From: an uncultured Opitutaceae bacterium
GTDB lineage: Bacteria > Verrucomicrobiota > Verrucomicrobiia > Opitutales > Opitutaceae
Length of the DNA stretch: 6,668 nucleotides
NCBI GenBank assembly: GCA_937128785.1
Contig: CAKZMS010000364.1
Coordinates: 1-6,668 of the forward strand
Reading direction: 5' to 3'
The position numbers were made by a program, and so were the translations under genes. How positions within the stretch are numbered: the stretch's first letter is position 1; each line of letters begins with the position of its first letter. This document shows, piece by piece, positions 5,331 to 6,668 of this stretch. The notes under the pieces were generated by a model. The model did no database searches. It was not told where the DNA came from and saw only the letters and a program-made list of their open reading frames with translations.

Positions 5331-6668
5331 CTACAAATCCGGCGGCACCGTCGCCAAGGCTTCTTCGATGGTCGTGATGCCTTCCTTGACCTTCAACATG
5401 GAGTCCTGGTGGAGGGTTTTCATGCCGTTGCGTTGGCAAATCTTTTTGAGGACCGCCGAGTCGGCTTCCTTATTGATCGCTTCGACCAACTCTTCATTGG
5501 TGGTCATCAACTCGTGCACGCCCACCCGGCCTTTATAGCCGGAGCCGTTACACTTGGGACAACCCTTGGGGTTGGCTTCAAAAATCTGCCCCGACCAGCC
5601 GAGGGTCTCTTCCAGCACGGCTTTCATCCGACCTTCGGGTTCGATGGCTTGTTTGCACTGTTTGCACACGCGGCGCATCAGCCGCTGGGCGCACACGCAA
5701 ACCAGTGACGAGGAAATCATGAACGGCTCCACGCCCATATCGGTCAGACGAGCGACGGTAGATGGAGCGTCGTTGGTATGCAGAGTGGAGATCAGCAAGT
5801 GACCGGTCAGCGCGGCCTCAACCGCGATGTTGGCGGTCTCCTTATCCCGAATCTCACCCACCAGAATGATGTCGGGATCCTGTCGCAGGAAGGCGCGCAG
5901 CGCGGTGGCGAACGTCAGCCCGATCTGCCGGTGCATCTGCATCTGATTAATCCCCGCGAGCGTATATTCAATGGGGTCCTCGGCCGTCCGGATGACAAAA
6001 TCGGGAGAATTGATCTCGTTGAGCGCCGAATACAGCGTCATCGACTTGCCTGAACCGGTCGGGCCGCAGTGTAGGATCATCCCGTAGGGCGATTTGATCG
6101 CCTCCCGGTAGCGGCCCAGATTCTCATCGGAAAACCCAAGGGCATTCATCGGCAAAGTGGACTTCTGCTTGTCGAGAATACGCATCACCACGCCTTCACC
6201 GTGATTAAGCGGCGCGGTGGAGACACGAAGATCAATATCGATCCCCTTGCGCGTGTATTGCTTGAAGACAATCCGACCGTCCTGCGGCATGCGGCGCTCG
6301 GCGATATCGAGGTTGCACATGATCTTCAGACGGGCGACAAGCGCCGGGCCGACCTTGGAGGGCAGGCGCAGTTTCTCCTGGCACACGCCGTCGATGCGGT
6401 AGCGCACGATGACTTCGTGCTCCCAGGGTTCGATATGGATGTCAGAGGTGCCGGCAAAATAGGCGTCCTCAATGATGCGGTTGGAAAGATCGATGATCGG
6501 CCCCGATTCCTCATCGGTCAGATCATCATCACTGAGCTCGGCATCGGGGGCGAACTCCATGCCGATCGCATCCACCACATCGGCAAAGTCCGTGGGCTCG
6601 GCGTCCTCTTTGTTGAACTTCTCAACGATGTCGGCCTCGCGGCCCAGCAGCCGCACCACTTCCAGTCC
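5331..6668 (-). CDS. GspE/PilB-family assembly ATPase (type II secretion or type IV pilus), 5' end outside the window
   Basis: This is a cytoplasmic hexameric ATPase that powers (pseudo)pilin polymerisation in type II secretion or type IV pili. The frame is open to the right edge; GTG at 6659 is preceded by more in-frame codons, so the N-terminus is missing. At least 445 residues are visible. Counting from that GTG, the N2 domain contains SDIHIEP (72-78) and MPQDGRI (124-130). Walker A GPTGSGKS is at 199-206, the Asp box TAEDPIEY at 225-232, Walker B with [15 protein letters not shown] at 258-272, and the His box [14 protein letters not shown] at 285-298. The zinc-binding tetracysteine is C332, C335, C367 and C370 (CKQC...CPKC), followed by [11 protein letters not shown]. 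This motif fits GspE/PilB and argues against PilT-type retraction ATPases. The ending [10 protein letters not shown] is typical. The missing N-terminal domain prevents choosing between GspE and PilB. All key residues are intact. Confidence 0.97.
   Translation of the reverse strand, partial: GLEVVRLLGREADIVEKFNKEDAEPTDFADVVDAIGMEFAPDAELSDDDLTDEESGPIIDLSNRIIEDAYFAGTSDIHIEPWEHEVIVRYRIDGVCQEKLRLPSKVGPALVARLKIMCNLDIAERRMPQDGRIVFKQYTRKGIDIDLRVSTAPLNHGEGVVMRILDKQKSTLPMNALGFSDENLGRYREAIKSPYGMILHCGPTGSGKSMTLYSALNEINSPDFVIRTAEDPIEYTLAGINQMQMHRQIGLTFATALRAFLRQDPDIILVGEIRDKETANIAVEAALTGHLLISTLHTNDAPSTVARLTDMGVEPFMISSSLVCVCAQRLMRRVCKQCKQAIEPEGRMKAVLEETLGWSGQIFEANPKGCPKCNGSGYKGRVGVHELMTTNEELVEAINKEADSAVLKKICQRNGMKTLHQDSMLKVKEGITTIEEALATVPPDL

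Overview
The window is GC-rich bacterial DNA with tightly packed genes. The MnmA insert around residues 36-56 (NW.NE....GDCPWEQDI), the weak or absent Shine-Dalgarno sequences, a GspE/PulE-type ATPase and intergenic heptamer repeats together suggest Verrucomicrobiota or the wider Planctomycetota-Verrucomicrobiota group. That placement is inference; no rRNA is present to confirm it.

Layout, left to right. (1) A plus-strand gene of unknown function enters from the left edge and ends at 902. (2) mnmA, the tRNA 2-thiouridylase, occupies 1005-2096. (3) Two tandem paralogous small membrane proteins of unknown function follow (2202-2780 and 2894-3463). Their C-terminal halves are about 69% identical, and their N-terminal halves about 27%. 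(4) A DJ-1/PfpI-family gene starts 8 bases after the second paralog and probably shares its transcript. (5) From 4087 the strand switches: a LysE/RhtB-type exporter (4414-5043) and a GspE/PilB-type assembly ATPase (5331 to the right edge, start outside the window) lie on the minus strand.

The most unusual content is non-coding. The two intergenic regions bordering lysE (4087-4413 and 5044-5330) hold two direct copies of one composite element. Each copy has a run of GTTCCAA-like heptamers, then a long imperfect hairpin of about 107 nt with an identical 13-nt apical loop, then a less conserved tail. Each ends in a short GC palindrome abutting the stop codon of a minus-strand gene. The hairpin stems differ in sequence between copies but stay paired through at least four double compensatory changes, so the folded structure appears to have been selected. 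Every G-T wobble I found pairs as G-U when the plus strand is the RNA, that is, antisense to lysE and the ATPase gene. Copy A also carries a 74-bp CATTGGW heptamer tandem array that copy B lacks.

The protein-coding genes do not form an obvious shared pathway: they cover tRNA modification, an unknown envelope protein pair, a small hydrolase-like enzyme, an exporter, and pilus or secretion machinery. I see no transposase, CRISPR array, tRNA or rRNA.
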